Made by a program: the position numbers and the translations under genes. A stretch of 64,000 nucleotides of DNA from Sipunculus nudus (lineage: Eukaryota; Annelida; Sipuncula; Golfingiida; Sipunculidae): assembly GCA_026874595.1 (NCBI GenBank), contig CM049312.1, positions 68,664,929 through 68,728,928 of the forward strand. The letters run 5' to 3'. This document shows positions 1-12,503 of this stretch, piece after piece. The notes under the pieces were generated by a model. It did not search any database. It was not told the DNA's origin and saw only the letters and a program-made list of their open reading frames with translations. How positions within the stretch are numbered: the stretch's first letter is position 1; each line of letters opens with the position of its first letter.

Positions 1-700
1 TTCAAAACAGATGACGTGAGCTAGCGTGGAAGGACAATCCCGACTAAAACACAGATAAATCAGCTATAAAAACATTCCAGAAAATGTCCTCTGTATTTCG
101 AGTATTGACCATTGAGCTTTACGATGAGGTAGAAGCCTACCAACAATACAATATTGACATAAAACAAATACATCCTCTCTAACTGTGCATCTTGATTCAT
201 AAACACAACTGGTTTTGCTTAAAGTATGTGAAGGATTTTACAACACAAAACCAGTACCAAAACATCTAGGAAAAATAAAGCATGGGCTGCAATTAAAATT
301 GGCTACCATTCAACAGTTGTTAGTGTTACCTGTAACCCAGTTAGTCAAAGAAGATTCTTACATATTGTGGCACGCCAAACAGTTTCCTGTTCTCTGGGAA
401 CAAGTTGAGAAACTATTCAACAATTACAAAGAGAAAAGGCTCTAGGGATCAAAAGAATGGTTCAAACTGATAATGAAAATGATCTTTGTGGCAATAACTG
501 TGAAAATCAGAGCAATGAAGATCCAGAGAGAATCACATCATCCAAACGCTCAGAAAAAAAACCTGAAACTAATATCTACCCTTCGCCGTTCAAACAGAAA
601 ATGAAAAAAAAACGAACTCTGGGGATACATGTTCAAAAAATGACTATCAAGTGCTACTTTTTTTCTAGCGGGAGGATGTTTCATTATCACTAGATATTTA
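1..700 (+). repeat. dispersed repeat with degenerate ORF, copy 1 (cut by window start)
   Basis: This stretch matches 23851-24520 over nearly its whole length, beginning mid-element at the window edge. Shared landmarks are CTAGCG followed by GGACAATCCCG, the ACATCCTCTCTAACT block, GGAAAAATAAAGCATGG, TTGTGGCACGCC, and GATCCAGAGAGAATCA. The translated frame is broken: short open pieces at 215-445 and 457-693 keep the same order as in the other copy (a segment with LWHA, then an acidic Asn/Glu-rich segment ending in DPERI). I do not recognise the protein. In the second copy it lies upstream of a LINE endonuclease remnant, so it may be the 5' ORF of a non-LTR element. Both copies are pseudogenic. 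Confidence 0.6.
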
Positions 701-1437
701 TTTTCAACGTTCTTTTTCATCATCGAAATCCCTCGGAACAAGAAAAATCTCACAAATCTTGTGTTTATAACATTAACATCTTCAGTATTGCAAGATTTTA
801 AATACAATATTTCAAGTTTTTTTCTGACAAAGCACATACAAATATTGATTCAACAAAAAGACTTTAACAAGAGAAAAAGAGAAAAGTGAAAATTGCTTGT
901 ATTGTTACTTGTTTGTACTTTTTCAAAGACAAATGCATATGGACCGTGTAGACATATTCCTGCCGAGAGGATGCCAACCGAGACTTTGATTTTGTCAACA
1001 ACAATTATAATTATATCTCTATCTATCAATATATTTTCAATATAATTGGAAAGAAACATTTAATTTAACAAGAACAACAATGTTATTTGTAGATTTAACT
1101 GGTTTGGTCAGATCAACATGTTATTTGTTATTTGTAGATACATTTTGTTTGGTCAGATCAACATAATATTTACCAGATCCGAATATAAATCTATAAACAT
1201 ACATACGTATATATACATCCATGAAGGATCACGCATTCACCCGTACATATATATATATACCTATACATACACAAATATATACACACACATACATGTACAT
1301 ACTCTTACCGACATATTGATACACATTTCAAAATTATCTTCTAACATTAAGTAGGTTACCCCACTTTTGTTTATGAATAGACATTTTGTTATTTTTTTCA
1401 GCCACTCTTCTTTCCAATCCTTCCAATTTCTTAACAT

Positions 1438-1440
<3 letters not shown>
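701..1440. other. AT-rich stretch without a recognisable gene
   Basis: No coding homology is recognised on either strand. From about 1190 to 1330 it holds impure TACA/TATA low-complexity sequence that creates a spurious Tyr/Ile-rich reading frame. Confidence 0.5.

Positions 1441-1477
<37 letters not shown>
1441..1477. repeat. (AT)n microsatellite
   Basis: An uninterrupted 37-bp AT dinucleotide run, just beyond the 3' end of the minus-strand LINE remnant that follows. Confidence 0.97.
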
Positions 1478-1481
<4 letters not shown>

Positions 1482-1599
1482 AAGGTGGAAAGTTACCCGA
1501 TTATCTATTTTTTTTAAATATTTTGTAGCAATAATTACAAATCTATTAAACGTTTATTGACATTGTCTTTGTTACATCCTGTATATAAAAGGAGTGGAG

Positions 1600-4500
1600 T
1601 CACTGCAGGCATGTTTATTCTAGAGTGTTCTGCCCACGGACTAATTTGTCTATAAAATGATAAAATGATTTAGCTGTGTCGCAGTCACAGAATAAATGCA
1701 CGACTGTTTCCGTTTCTTTTTTTCAATATGAACACGTATTGCTATCAGTTATTTTCCATCTGTATAGCTTTACATTTACAGACAATATATTATAGATAAT
1801 TCTAAACTGAAATTGCCTCAAAAACATCCAAAGTGGTTTTATATATGTAACCAATTGCATCTTTCCAGGAAAATACCTGAGGTAAGCTTTCCTCTAAATC
1901 TATTAGCGGGCTAATTTGTACAGTCATTTATAACCATATTATACACCTTACGGTAATTGACTTGTCTTAAGTCTAGAACTTCATTATTCAATAATAAATA
2001 ACAAGTGTCTTTTACGTAAATATCACTCATTTTCTCTGATTTTATAATTAATTTCCACTCCTTTGGTACTACTTGTTGTATAGAATACCAAAACATCAGG
2101 TATTTTTAGAGTTTATTTTCAGAGTGAAATATTTCCGAAAAATTCTTAGAATCTCCATTTGGTTCGTATAAATCATGAATACATTTAATTCCAATGTTTA
2201 AAAAAATAATGATTTACCTGCTATTTTAATAAATTTGTTATTCCAAACGGGTTGTAATAAGATTAACTTTGTATTCGTAGGCCATAATGTAGCAATTTCA
2301 TCCCAAATTTTAAAACGGTGAGAAAAAAATTTAGATATTTTTCTTTTCATATAAAAAAATCAAAATTGACTAAACATTTTGCATTTGATTACTTTTTCAT
2401 TCGGATCATCCACATAATTCTCTGGCTTTTCAATATGGCATTAATGTCTGGCATAATTATACCTCCATTTTCTTTTTCACTTACAAGTACCCCATATTTA
2501 ATCTTTGGTTTTCGTCCAAACCATATAAAATCTACCATTATATTTCAAACTTTCTTGATAAATTCTGGGGTTGGAGTCATAATATTTATAACATATACTA
2601 ATGTTGAGTTTTCAATGGTTTTTATAACTGTACTTCTTCCAAATACTGTTAAAGTTCGCGATTTTCACATATTAAATGCGATATTTATCTTGTCGTAGAC
2701 TTTATCGAAGTTTAGTTTTTGAGAGAGAGTTTCATTATATATAAACCATATTTCTAGGATTTTAATCGGGTCCTTATATAAATTCACCCATTTCACTTTC
2801 CCTACCCAGCCATGCCGCTTTACAATTTTTAAAATTTATTTCTACTGATGTTACCTTTGGAAATTTATCAAAATGGTGCAATTGGGTCGCCTTGTCTTAT
2901 GCCCTTTTCCATTTTAAATAACCCATAGTAAAACCATTATTCATTACGCAGCTCTCTAAACAATTATGCATTAACTTTATCCAGCTACTAAATTCATTTC
3001 CAAACCCAAATTTCTCGAGTACAGTAAATAGGAATACATGATCTATCGAGTCAAAAGCAGAGGCAAAATCGAACGAAGAGTACAATCTTCTAAATAACAT
3101 AAATCTATTATAAAATTTATTTGACGAGTTGTATCTGATATTCTTCTGTCTTTTATAAAGGCAGTTTTATCCTCATCTATTATTTTTGGTAGGATGTTTT
3201 GTTATATTTTAACTAAGGTTTTGATTAATATCTTTGCATCCACATTAACCAAGCAGATTGGCCTCCAACTTGCGATTATCCTTTCCGGGCTTCTCATTAA
3301 GCGTAATTACCGCTTGTCTTTGACTTGGTGACAAGGAACCGACAGTGAAGCTTTAAAAGGAATAATCAAGGTCATCACCAATGAACTCAAAAAAGTAATA
3401 TAAAATTCTTTTGGTAGTCCGTCGTTGCCAAGAGTCTTATTGTCCTTCATTTCCTTTAAGCTATTTAAAATTTCTTCTTTGCTTATTAATCCCTAACAAG
3501 CATTTACTTATTGTTCTGACAAAATAGGTAAGTTTAATTGAGAAATGAAATCTACACCATCGCTCTTTTTAATAGCATTTACATTATCAAATTTACGTTT
3601 AAAAAAGATTTAATTCCATCCATTATTTTTTGCTGGTTTACTCCTTCTTTATCATTATAATCAATTTCCTCACAGTAGATTTCTTCCTATTCTTGACCTT
3701 AGTGTTAAAAAATATTTAGAAATTCGCTCTCCTTGTTCGTAAAATTCGACTCTGGGCCTTACAATTAACCTTTCAGTGTATTATTCATTATATTCTTCGA
3801 TTTCCTGATGAATGGTGGTATAGTTTTAACAGTTTTTTTATCAGAAACTGATAAATTCATTTCTGCGTCTTGTACTTCTCAATTTCTAAAATATATAGCC
3901 TCCATTTTTCCCTATTCCGCTTCATCTTTGAGAAACTTATAGAAAATTGTTTTATTATAAATTTTAAATAATCCCACCACGCATTTCCATCTAAATTGCA
4001 CCTCTCGGTTCTCTGTAATAATTTAATGTGATCTCTCAAACCTGTTACATAATCTGTCTTTCAGTAAGGATACGTTTAACTTCCAATGTGAAGGGCCATA
4101 TAATGCTTTTTGAGTATAACTGTAATCGGTAATAACGGCGGAGTGATCAGCAAATATTGCAGGCCTAATGTTAACATCGGTCACATTTGCGTTTAAATAT
4201 GAAGAAACGAAAATTTAATCCAGTCTCCTTGTCTGAGAGAATTTGTTGACCTCCATGTATATCACAAGTCATTTAAATCAAAACTGCGTGTAAGATAAGT
4301 AACACGTTGGATCGACTTTGTCTTAGGAGTGTACGTTTCACCATCTACGTCGAGATATGAAAGACATGTATTAAAATCACCGCCCCAGACAATTTGTGTT
4401 TTCATTCTATTTGTATGTTTGTTAATATTTCCAAGATATTGTCATAAAATATCATCTGCTGTAATTCGGTGTAAGGGCCATAAGTATTTATAAGCAACGT

Positions 4501-4818
4501 CTATCTCCCTTGAACTAAGGCTAGTAAAATAATGAAACGTCCGTTTTTATCCATATTTTTAAATAGTTCCTGAATTTCTAAATCACAACCTACAAGTAAC
4601 AACACACCTCTTGCCTGGTTTGTACCATGAGAAAAAAAAGTATGTCCAGACCAATCTTGTAACCATTCTGATTCCACAGTATCTGTACAATGGGCTTTTC
4701 TGAAGAAAAATTACACTTTTTCTCTTTGGTTGTTTAACAACCAATTATAGATATCTAGTCTCTTTTTTTTTCTTCTAATTCCTTTTACATTAAGTGTTAT
4801 AACTGTAAAAACCGACAT
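1600..4818 (-). pseudogene. decayed L1/Tx1-like LINE, ORF2 (endonuclease-reverse transcriptase)
   Basis: Read on the minus strand, ORF2 starts near an ATG at 4818, followed by an apurinic-endonuclease-type start (VITLNVKGIR) and then KAHCTDTVESEWLQDW and FSHGTNQARGV, the early region of LINE endonucleases. Reverse transcriptase remains are clearest at 2897-3100: DFASAFDSIDHVFLFTVLEKFGFG, then WIKLMHNCLESCVMNNGF. The 3' part near 1700-1860 keeps WMFLRQFQFRIIYNILSVN and a terminal ETVVHLFCDC motif typical of L1/Tx1-group C-termini. Stops and frameshifts interrupt every domain, so the element cannot be autonomous. Clade assignment rests on motif style and is less certain than the LINE call. Confidence 0.8.
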
Positions 4819-4829
4819 ACAGAAAACTC

Positions 4830-5640
4830 TTAAGATTGTAAATTTTCAATGTCTGCATTTTTTTTAAATAGAAGCCAAGCACTAATACGCAAAAATATAT
4901 TAATTTCCATATAAACATGTATACTTAATATACATCCAAGGTGTATATTCATGCACAGTGTATCTACTTCCCTATTTTGAAGTGCAAGGGAACACGTGGT
5001 TAGCGTACTTTTGTCAAAGTATTTTTTAATTTTGTTATCTATTACTTACAGAACACAAGATACATAAATAAGCAGGTGACATAATCCCTTAATATACATA
5101 AATGTGAATGTTAGAGCATGTGGCGCCTTTAGAGGAGAGAACAAAGACATTAGAGCCTTTAATAGGCCAAATGATGTGTAAGCAATTATAGTAACTAGAA
5201 CAAGATAACTGAAGTGAGCCCTTAATAAAAAAATAAACATTGCCGAGTATTAAAAGTATATAATTGGAGATGGATTAGAATTTTTTTTATAACAAGGACG
5301 ATCATACCACCCGGTTTATTTGTAGCATTCAACATATATACGTATTCTTTACACATTCTGCTGTTTTCCAGTGTATACATATCTGCTCATAATGAAGAAT
5401 ATAAATTAGTCAAAGGATAATTATACCAGATCAGGACCCCGCTTGCTCAAGTACTTTGTATGTAAACAAAAATTGTACAAGTAGACACTGTAAATTTATT
5501 TCTTAGAAATAATAAAAAAAACCTTCTTAAGTATACTTTCATAATCATAAATAAATAACGAACGGCCATGTTCTTATTGTTGTAGATGTTAACTGTGGGT
5601 TACTGTTGATAACTTCTGACTAAACAAGTGCTTCTTGTTT
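4830..5640. other. AT-rich stretch without a recognisable gene
   Basis: Only short random reading frames. Some of the first part may be 5' sequence of the adjacent LINE, but no ORF1 domain is visible. Confidence 0.4.
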
Positions 5641-8100
5641 ACTCGCCTGTTTTACACATATATATCGAGATGATGGGGATGAACTCCTGGCATTGAGTGA
5701 CATACCATACCCTGAACCAGCGAAATCACAGTCACAGAATACAATGATTGTGACATATGATGAAGCACCAGATGGCAAAGGCAGCGTTCAAATCAATCAT
5801 GAAATTTAAGAGGATGGTCAACAAGCGGAACGTAATGGTGATATGTTGGCTGATGGCAATAACACGAGCAACGCAGAAAAAAAGGGACAAGAGCACAAAC
5901 GTGCATGATACGCCGTCGTGTATCTGGTGACCTCTGATCTCATAAAATATCCGTGAATTTTGATGATAAGGTATTCAGATTGAGACACTATTGATAAATA
6001 TGTATGGGTTTCATGAAAAACCATAGGATTTTTAGTAAGTCGCCAGGGTACCTGCAATGTGCGGTGACCTCTGACCTCATTGAATATGCATGGATTTTTC
6101 TGGAAATCGAACTTTTACGAGATATTTTACTGATTAATATTTCTTATCGAGTTTTATCAAAATCCTTCATATTATTCATAAGTTATCGCGGCGATAACAC
6201 AAAGTAGTTTATTGACCTTAAATGTGCATAGATTTTGCCCAAAGTCGAACTCGGGCGAGATAATCTGTTGGTAAGTAGTTGTGATGAGTTTCGTGAAAGT
6301 CCATCGAAGCGCCGGTAGGTTATCGCGGCGACATTAAAAGTTAATGGATGGATGGTGGCTATACCATTATACTCCCGTCATATAACAGGCGTATAAAATG
6401 TAGGGAAAAGTTTGTTGATATTCGTTGCATAATTTGCATAGAATGGACAATGGTGCCTGAAAAAGAACCACGCGGTAGTGTTATGTATACATGTGAGAGG
6501 TGCATGCAGGGATAAGCCAAATAAAGCTTGACTTTGTATATGAAATTCTGTAACTGATGTCAGATGAACAACAAAAATAGAAAGCTAACAGAAAAAAAAT
6601 AAAAAAAGATGAATGATGAAATCTGTACACTAAAACTTGAGCTGACTGGCCTACGGGCGCTAAATAACGCTCGCACGGACAAAGAGGAATCAACAAAAGG
6701 TACTCAGGTGAACTAGTTACCAGATTAGTGATCAGGTGGGTCACGCTTTAACAACGGTAACACAAAAAAATACCCAACTACAGAACAAGATTAGTTCGAC
6801 TTCAAAGAATACCTCGCGTAATGATCGAGTACTGGTTGTTGAGGATTCTTTACACAACCGGTGAAATCAAAATCACTTGCACCGTCAACGCGAATCCAGA
6901 CACTCCTAGGTGCTACAATTAATGACAATGAAAATTAAATCTAGGATACCCATAAAGGTGATATTTTTAAAATTGTGTGCTGAGTCGGTACAAATGATTG
7001 TTCTCTTTATCGGGCTAATACTAAGAGGATTGTCCATGTTTACAAACGACTCATCAAAACATCCAATCAAATTTGTAGTGAAGTTCCATCTTAAGCATTT
7101 CTCTGAGGATGGACATTACGAAACACCAAAGGATGTGTGAGTAGGTCAATGAAGCGCTCAAGAATACCTTGGAAGCACTATCTTGAAACCTTGTTAACAA
7201 TGACCAAACATTTCTCCGTGAAAATGGTTCTATTGACAAAATTATTATCAACTGGATGGTATGCACTGCTCAGTTCGGGTGACACTGGCATTATCAAGTA
7301 ATCTGCATGTGCTGACCCTGAAAATGTTGTGGATCAATTGAATTTTCTCAGTACTTTTGGGAGAAAAATAAATATTATGATCTCCCAATTATGAAATCAG
7401 AGGAGTGGCCCCAAATTCCTTTTCCAGGGACGAGTATTAGGCGGCATGGAAATCATACACGAGTCCGAGGTTACTCAGGAACAGGCCATGTTAATGTTAA
7501 GAAACGTATTGTTGGGACCCAGAATACCAAAGAAATGCTCCTGGTATCACTCAGACGAAAGTAGGTTTACCCCTGGTCATACCTACGCTCTTCAACCTCC
7601 ACTCATCCAGCAACCAGGTACATCCAACCATGCCCACGACCACACACAAAGTCCACAAATGTTTCGCAGTACAACAGTATATATAAATTTTACTTAGAAC
7701 AAGATAACCATTTTAAACAATCAGGACGACCTGTGCATCCTTAATCACGCAACTATCCGTCGACTGATGCAAACTCTTTCCCGCAGCGGTATTTGATACA
7801 TCAGAAATACGATTACAGTGTTTCACAATGTGCCACATATGGACAAATTGGTCACAATAACAATTAAGTTTACAGAACTTAAGAACATTATCATCGGAGG
7901 TTTTGATATATTTTGTATTACCGAAACTGGGCCGAATGATTACGTGGCTAGTGCTTAAATTTAAATTTATAACTACCTACTCTTCCGTAATGACAGAGCA
8001 TCCAATGCCGATGGTGTCTGTATATATGTTAGGGTGGGGATTCGATTCCTCTGTGTATTCATGTTCCATTACCGTACACAATGAACCAACATAGCTATTC
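5640..8100 (+). pseudogene. decayed CR1-group LINE: ORF1 (PHD-like finger, coiled coil, esterase) and endonuclease start
   Basis: Plus-strand fragments appear in LINE order. Around 5660-5810 there is an acidic open segment (LLALSDIPYPEPAKS). Around 6430-6510 a Cys-rich stretch with CIIC and CERC resembles the PHD-like finger found in some CR1 ORF1 proteins, followed by charged, coiled-coil-like sequence near 6610-6690. Around 6830 and 6980 the signals VLVVEDSL and VGTNDC match the GDSL and GTND blocks of the CR1 ORF1 esterase. At 7890-8030 FDIFCITET, then NDYVAS, and DRASNADGVCIYV are endonuclease motifs shared with the copy at 25.0 kb. Many stops and frameshifts are present, and a repeat (5928-6400) is inserted within ORF1. 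Confidence 0.7.
5928..6400. repeat. three degenerate ~140-bp repeat units ending in a palindromic block
   Basis: Units begin with GGTGACCTCTGAYCTCAT or TTGACCTTAAATGTGCAT near 5928, 6063 and 6208. Each carries the submotifs GAAATCGAAC or AAGTCGAACT, a degenerate GAGATA, and TTTCATGAAAATCCAT-like sequence. The last unit ends in a near-palindrome, ATACTCCCGTCATATAAC followed by AGGCGTATAA, at about 6369-6398. The same family occurs at 24545-24995. It interrupts a LINE ORF1 remnant, so it is a separate element or satellite-like insertion. Confidence 0.75.
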
Positions 8101-8265
8101 ATCGGAAACATGAATACGGGCACGGATACGTTTCGCATGTTTCCAAGTTTGCTTGGCTAAAGTTACAGTCTCACCGGCTTTAACGGGTCCTATACAATGT
8201 TAAAATAAGAATAATAAGTGCAATATTAAGTCATATTTTACTTATGTCTTTTATAGTATATATAC

Positions 8266-8270
<5 letters not shown>

Positions 8271-8322
<52 letters not shown>
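8271..8322. repeat. (TA)n microsatellite
   Basis: A pure 52-bp TA dinucleotide run, preceded by imperfect TATACATATG. Confidence 0.97.
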
Positions 8323-8325
<3 letters not shown>

Positions 8326-9125
8326 TAGGTAAAGATAAAGAGTGACGCCGTTTAGATAGACGAACTTGTTTTTTAACACATATGAGTTTTCGAAGAGCAC
8401 AGGTTCCTTCGTCTCATACACACACATATAAGTGTGCACCATATTAGGAAAAGTATGATGCACCAATCTGCTCCGCGTCAAGGAGTATCCGTTAAGGTAT
8501 GTTCAAATTTGTCATAAAGTAAAGAAGTACTGATAATTTACTAATAACATATATAGAAAAAGAAATATAAAAAGGAGAGCGCATGGTTATTGGCGTTTAA
8601 CTAAAACTTACGCGATTGTGGGAATACCCGTACGGGGCCGTATACGGCGCCGGTTGTGGACCTTACAAGCAGAGTTCTGAAATCGCCGTATCTGTGTAAG
8701 TACAAATGCGAAACACTACCTATATTTCATCATATTAGTTCCAACCGTATCCGTGTTCGTATATAACATTATTTGACGCAGTAATAGACTTTATATTATT
8801 TACAACAGGCCAGAAAATGGGTTAAGACACCAGGACGCAATCATCCCTGACGGTCCATGAACACGCTTTGATTTACTTAATGTACTTGATCTGTTGTAAT
8901 GTAGTTTATCAGAGATGTAATGTTGTGGTTTCTGTATTAACTGTCAAATAACTGAGGTTCAAATTATAAGATGGGACTAGAAAAAAAACTAAAATGGCCT
9001 AATGAGAGGTTCCCGCTATTCCAACGTTCAAATATATGATATGCTTGCTAAAATAATGGGCACCATGGCTAAGCGACCGTTAACTCGAAGTAGACGCCAA
9101 AAAAAGCATATATGCGGGGAACTGT
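8323..9125. other. stretch without a recognisable gene
   Basis: Nothing recognised on either strand apart from random short frames. Confidence 0.4.
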
Positions 9126-9129
9126 CGGT

Positions 9130-10270
9130 TTTCCAGACTTATCTCTGGGATTCTATGCTACCATTGCGCATAGCCCGGCACAACGCGCACTCAGCTTCCA
9201 CTCACTTTGCTACCATTCTGCTCTCAGCGGCTATTCAGCGCAAAGTGCGCGGTAGCAAATGGCAGTCGCACAGTAGCATTTGCTACTCTTGTGCATAGCT
9301 TGCCACATCGCGCACTGAACAGCCACAGGACTTGCTACCATCAGGCACAGACCGGCTCGTAGCGCAAAGTGCGCGGTAGCAAATCAGACCTGCCCGGTAG
9401 CAAGTGGCTGTCATTGCTACCAATGGGAACTATGAATTTGCGATCGCAAAATCTGCGACTGTTGACGTAGTGCAAGTCTTTGCTGCCAGAGGTCGTTCGG
9501 ACAGGAACACTCAAAGCAATATGCACGGTAGCAATTAACAGTCGCAAAGTAGCAAACAGATATGCCCAGTAGCAAATGCCTTTTGTCATATTAAGCTGCG
9601 ATCGCAATGCGCAATGTGCGCGGTAGCAAAAAGACCTGCGCGGTCGCAAGTTACTGTCCCTTGCTATCCAGGGGGACTATGAATTTGCGATCGCAAAATC
9701 TGCTACTGTTGACGTAGTGCAAGTCTTTGCTGGCAGATGTCGCTCGGACAGGAACACTCAAAGCAATATGCGCGGTAGCAATTAATAGTCGCAAAGTAGC
9801 AAACAGATATGCGCGGTAGCAAATGCCTTTGGTCATATTAAGCTGCGAGCGCAATGCGCAATGTGCGCGATAGCAAAACGTAGTGCAAGTCTTTGCTGCC
9901 AGAGGTCGCTGGGACAGGAACACTCAAAGCAATATGCGCGGTAGCAATAAACAGTCGCAAAGTAGCAAACAGATATGCGCGGTAGCAAATGCCTTTGGTC
10001 ATATTAGGCTGCGATCGCAATGCGCAATGTGCGCGGTAGCAAAAAGACCTGCGCGGTCGCAACCCACTGCGACCGCAATGGGGACTAAGAATTTGCGATC
10101 GCAAAATCTGCTACTGTTGACGTAGTGCAAGTCTTTGCTGCCAGAGGTCGCTCGGACAGGAACACTCAAAGCAATATGCGCGGTAGCAATTAACAGTCTT
10201 AAAGTAGCAAACAGATATGCGCGGTAGCTAATGCCTTTGGTCATATTAAGCTGCGATCGCAGTGCGCATT
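9130..10270. repeat. tandem array 1, ~245-bp unit, rich in GCGCGGTAGCAAA
   Basis: The landmark GTAGTGCAAGTCTTTGCTG recurs at about 9467, 9713, 9881 and 10123, giving spacings of about 246, 168 (a shortened unit) and 242 bp. Within each unit the short motif GCGCGGTAGCAAA and the palindrome GCGATCGC are repeated several times. The first ~300 bp (9130-9400) is a more diverged lead-in with the same core. Reading frames across the array on both strands are repetitive and look like by-products of the repeat, not genes. Confidence 0.9.
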
Positions 10271-10494
10271 TCACCGAAAACTCTACTAACCGTTCATATG
10301 TATATGGCGTAATTTATTCTTCATTTAACAAGATGCCCGCTCAAACATTGTATAGAAGCATGTGTGTAGGAAATTTATTTAAGTTGAAAGGATTGTATAA
10401 TAATATACTGAGTACACACCATATATTAAGCTATGTAATGTCAACGAGTCGTAATATTATGTTTTACTGTTTTACTTTATATTACTGTTTATAA
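10271..10494. other. spacer between tandem arrays
   Basis: AT-rich sequence without repeat core or recognisable coding content. Confidence 0.4.
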
Positions 10495-10650
10495 TGCCCC
10501 GTATCCCGGATAAAGCACATATTATTAGTGACACAGACTTACTGGGGTGTTTCATGCCAGAAGGGTTAGGGACTTGTACCCCCGATACAGCATATATTAA
10601 CAGTGACAAACACTTAGTGGAGTAATTCATGCCCAAAGGGTTAGATTTTG
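10495..10650. repeat. two-copy ~80-bp direct repeat
   Basis: CCCGTATCCCGGATAAAGCA near 10499 and CCCCCGATACAGCATATATT near 10578 begin two similar units. Each continues with AGTGACA, then an ACTTASTGG-like block, then TTCATGCC and AAGGGTTAG. Confidence 0.7.
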
Positions 10651-10699
10651 GGTACACATACTTGTTATGTGGTGTCTCTAAAGTTTGGGTTTATTTTTC

Positions 10700-11290
10700 C
10701 TAATAACTTTTATGGTAGCAAATAGCTGCTATTCGCGCGTGCAATTCATTGGGCCGCTGTGGCAGGCTTTGAGATCTCCACTCCCCCTGGTGGCAGTCTT
10801 AACACTCCATGCGCTGCTACTATTATTTTACTTCCTCCTAATTTTTAGGGTAGCAAATAGCTGCTATTTGCGCGTGCGATTCATAGGGCCTCTGTGGCAG
10901 TCCTGTCTCTTGTCCACTCCCTCTGGCGGCAATCTTAACTCTCAATGCGATGCTACCAGAAATTTTACCCCCTCCTCAATTTTTTAGGGTAGCAAATAGC
11001 TGCTATTTGCGCGTGCGATCATGGGGGCCCCTATGTCTGCCCGCACTCATGTCCACTCCCCCTGGCGGCAATCTTAACTCTCAATGCGATGCTACCAGAA
11101 ATTTTACCCCCTCCTAAATTTTTTGGGTCGCAAATAGCTGCTATTTGCGTGTGCGATTCATGGGGCCCCAGTGGCCGCTCTCATTTCACTCCCCCTGCCG
11201 GCAACCTTAACATTAATGCGATGCTTCTATAAATTTTATCCCCTCCCAATTTTTTGTAGGGTACTACAGGCTGCCAAAGCTTCCAGCAAC
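10700..11290. repeat. tandem array 2, ~140-bp unit with GGTAGCAAATAGCTGCTAT
   Basis: The landmark GGTAGCAAATAGCTGCTAT (or close variants) recurs near 10710, 10850, 10988 and 11127, with a decayed copy near 11268, so the period is about 140 bp. Each unit continues with GCGCGTGCGATTCAT, then GGGCC, then CACTCCCCCTGG and AATTTTACCCCCTCC. The GGTAGCAAA core is shared with tandem array 1 about 1 kb upstream. A 15-bp poly-C run near 11290 ends the array. Confidence 0.9.
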
Positions 11291-11299
11291 CCCCCCCCC

Positions 11300-12054
11300 C
11301 CCCCGGCACTAATGAGAAACTGCCTGCGAAAAATCGAAAAGTCCCATAAGCTTAACTACAGGCCGCTACCGAAAACCGACAGTTCCCCGCCTATCGCCTA
11401 AGGTGGTTGTTAAGCGATGTTTTAATAATGTGTCAAATGTAACGAAGAACCAAAAATAAGTTCAAAATAATTATAAAAGGAAATTTGATGAAAAAGAAGC
11501 TAGAAAAAAAAATTGAACCAAACATAATAAGTAGATATCTATTAAATTAAAAAACCCACAATAAACGTACAATAATCTTAAAATAAAATTAAATGAGGTT
11601 TCATTATATGAATTTAACAAGATAAAAAAATAATTAAACAACTACACATTTACTGTGATAAAACAAAGACCATAGAACAAAAAACATCCCCATATACAAG
11701 TCTCGTATGAAAGTGTTTTAGCAAACTAATTATAAGTGTTCTTACTTCCTGGGTTTGTTGATGGCTTCTCAAAGCGTGGCCCTTATCGCTATTGTCTTCT
11801 ACTTCTTCTCCTGTTTGTATGTTTGGTCTTCTGACGAAGGCCCGCACTGAGCTACTGAGCAGGAAGAGCTTCACCGCTGTATTTATTAAACATCATCCAG
11901 GAACTTACTATGATGCGGAACGTACTTTCTGGACGCTGGTATTCAAATATTTATCATTATCTTGCGCAGGGTATAACCATACAGAAAATAAACATGCATC
12001 TTTCTCTCTCTTTCTTTACCTCTCTTTCTCAAATACATACACGCAGGCACACAC

Positions 12055-12056
<2 letters not shown>
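11300..12056. other. stretch without a recognisable gene
   Basis: AT-rich from 11430 to 11650, then mixed composition. Overlapping short frames around 11650-12000 show no recognisable domain. Confidence 0.4.

Positions 12057-12096
<40 letters not shown>
12057..12096. repeat. (TA)n microsatellite
   Basis: A 40-bp TA dinucleotide run continuing into imperfect GATATATATAGATACATACA. Confidence 0.95.
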
Positions 12097-12098
<2 letters not shown>

Positions 12099-12118
12099 TA
12101 TATATAGATACATACATA

Positions 12119-12270
12119 CAGTAAAACCTCGAAATTACGACCGTCAACTGGACCTCGACAAAATGGTCGCATTTTAAAGGTGGTTGTCTAAGAGAGGTGT
12201 TTTATAAGGAACCAAAAAGAAAGTGGTCGTTAATTTGGGGTTGTCGTTAAACCAAGGTGGTCGTAAGGTA
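12119..12270. mobile_element. pogo/Tigger-like transposon terminus (candidate)
   Basis: CAGTAAAACCTCGAAATTAC resembles the CAGTAAAACCTCG-type ends of pogo/Tigger-like DNA transposons. Behind it come repeated GGTGGTTGT, GTGGTCGTTAA and GGTGGTCGTAAGG subrepeats, often seen inside such termini. No opposite end was found, so this may be a solitary fragment. A related GGTGGTTGTTAAGCGATG segment lies near 11402. Confidence 0.4.
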
Positions 12271-12279
12271 ACTTCAGGA

Positions 12280-12503
12280 AAGATGTTGTACAATATTGTA
12301 AATCATGCAAGACATGTCAGATGGTAGGCAAGCCCAATCAGAATCCTCCTAAGGCCCCACTTAGGCCTATTTCTGCCTTCGAGGAACCATTCAGAAGGTT
12401 TATTGTTGATTGTGTTGGACCACTGCCCAAAACAAAATCTGGACATGAATACTTGCTGATAATACTTGCAACAGAATATCGGCAGATACCAATATATTTT
12501 TAA
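12280..12503 (+). pseudogene. Ty3/gypsy integrase fragment
   Basis: An open segment shows the second half of an integrase zinc finger (CKSCKTCQ), a linker (KPNQNPPKAPLRPI), and the start of the catalytic core (RRFIVDCVGPLPKTKSGHEYLL), where the Asp of VDCVGPLP is the first catalytic acidic residue. It stops at 12501, well before the second Asp and the Glu. No LTRs or reverse transcriptase are nearby. It differs in sequence from the integrase of the complete element at 30.5-36.5 kb, so it comes from another gypsy family. Confidence 0.8.

Noticed and set aside
8251-8481. Reading frames made of alternating Tyr and Ile (also at 1118, 11792, 30077, 54766)
   Set aside because: They are translations of TA/ATAT microsatellites, not genes.
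9002-10274. Overlapping frames of 80-102 codons with repeated CYRAHCALRSQ-like text
   Set aside because: They are translations of the ~245-bp tandem array in several frames and on both strands.
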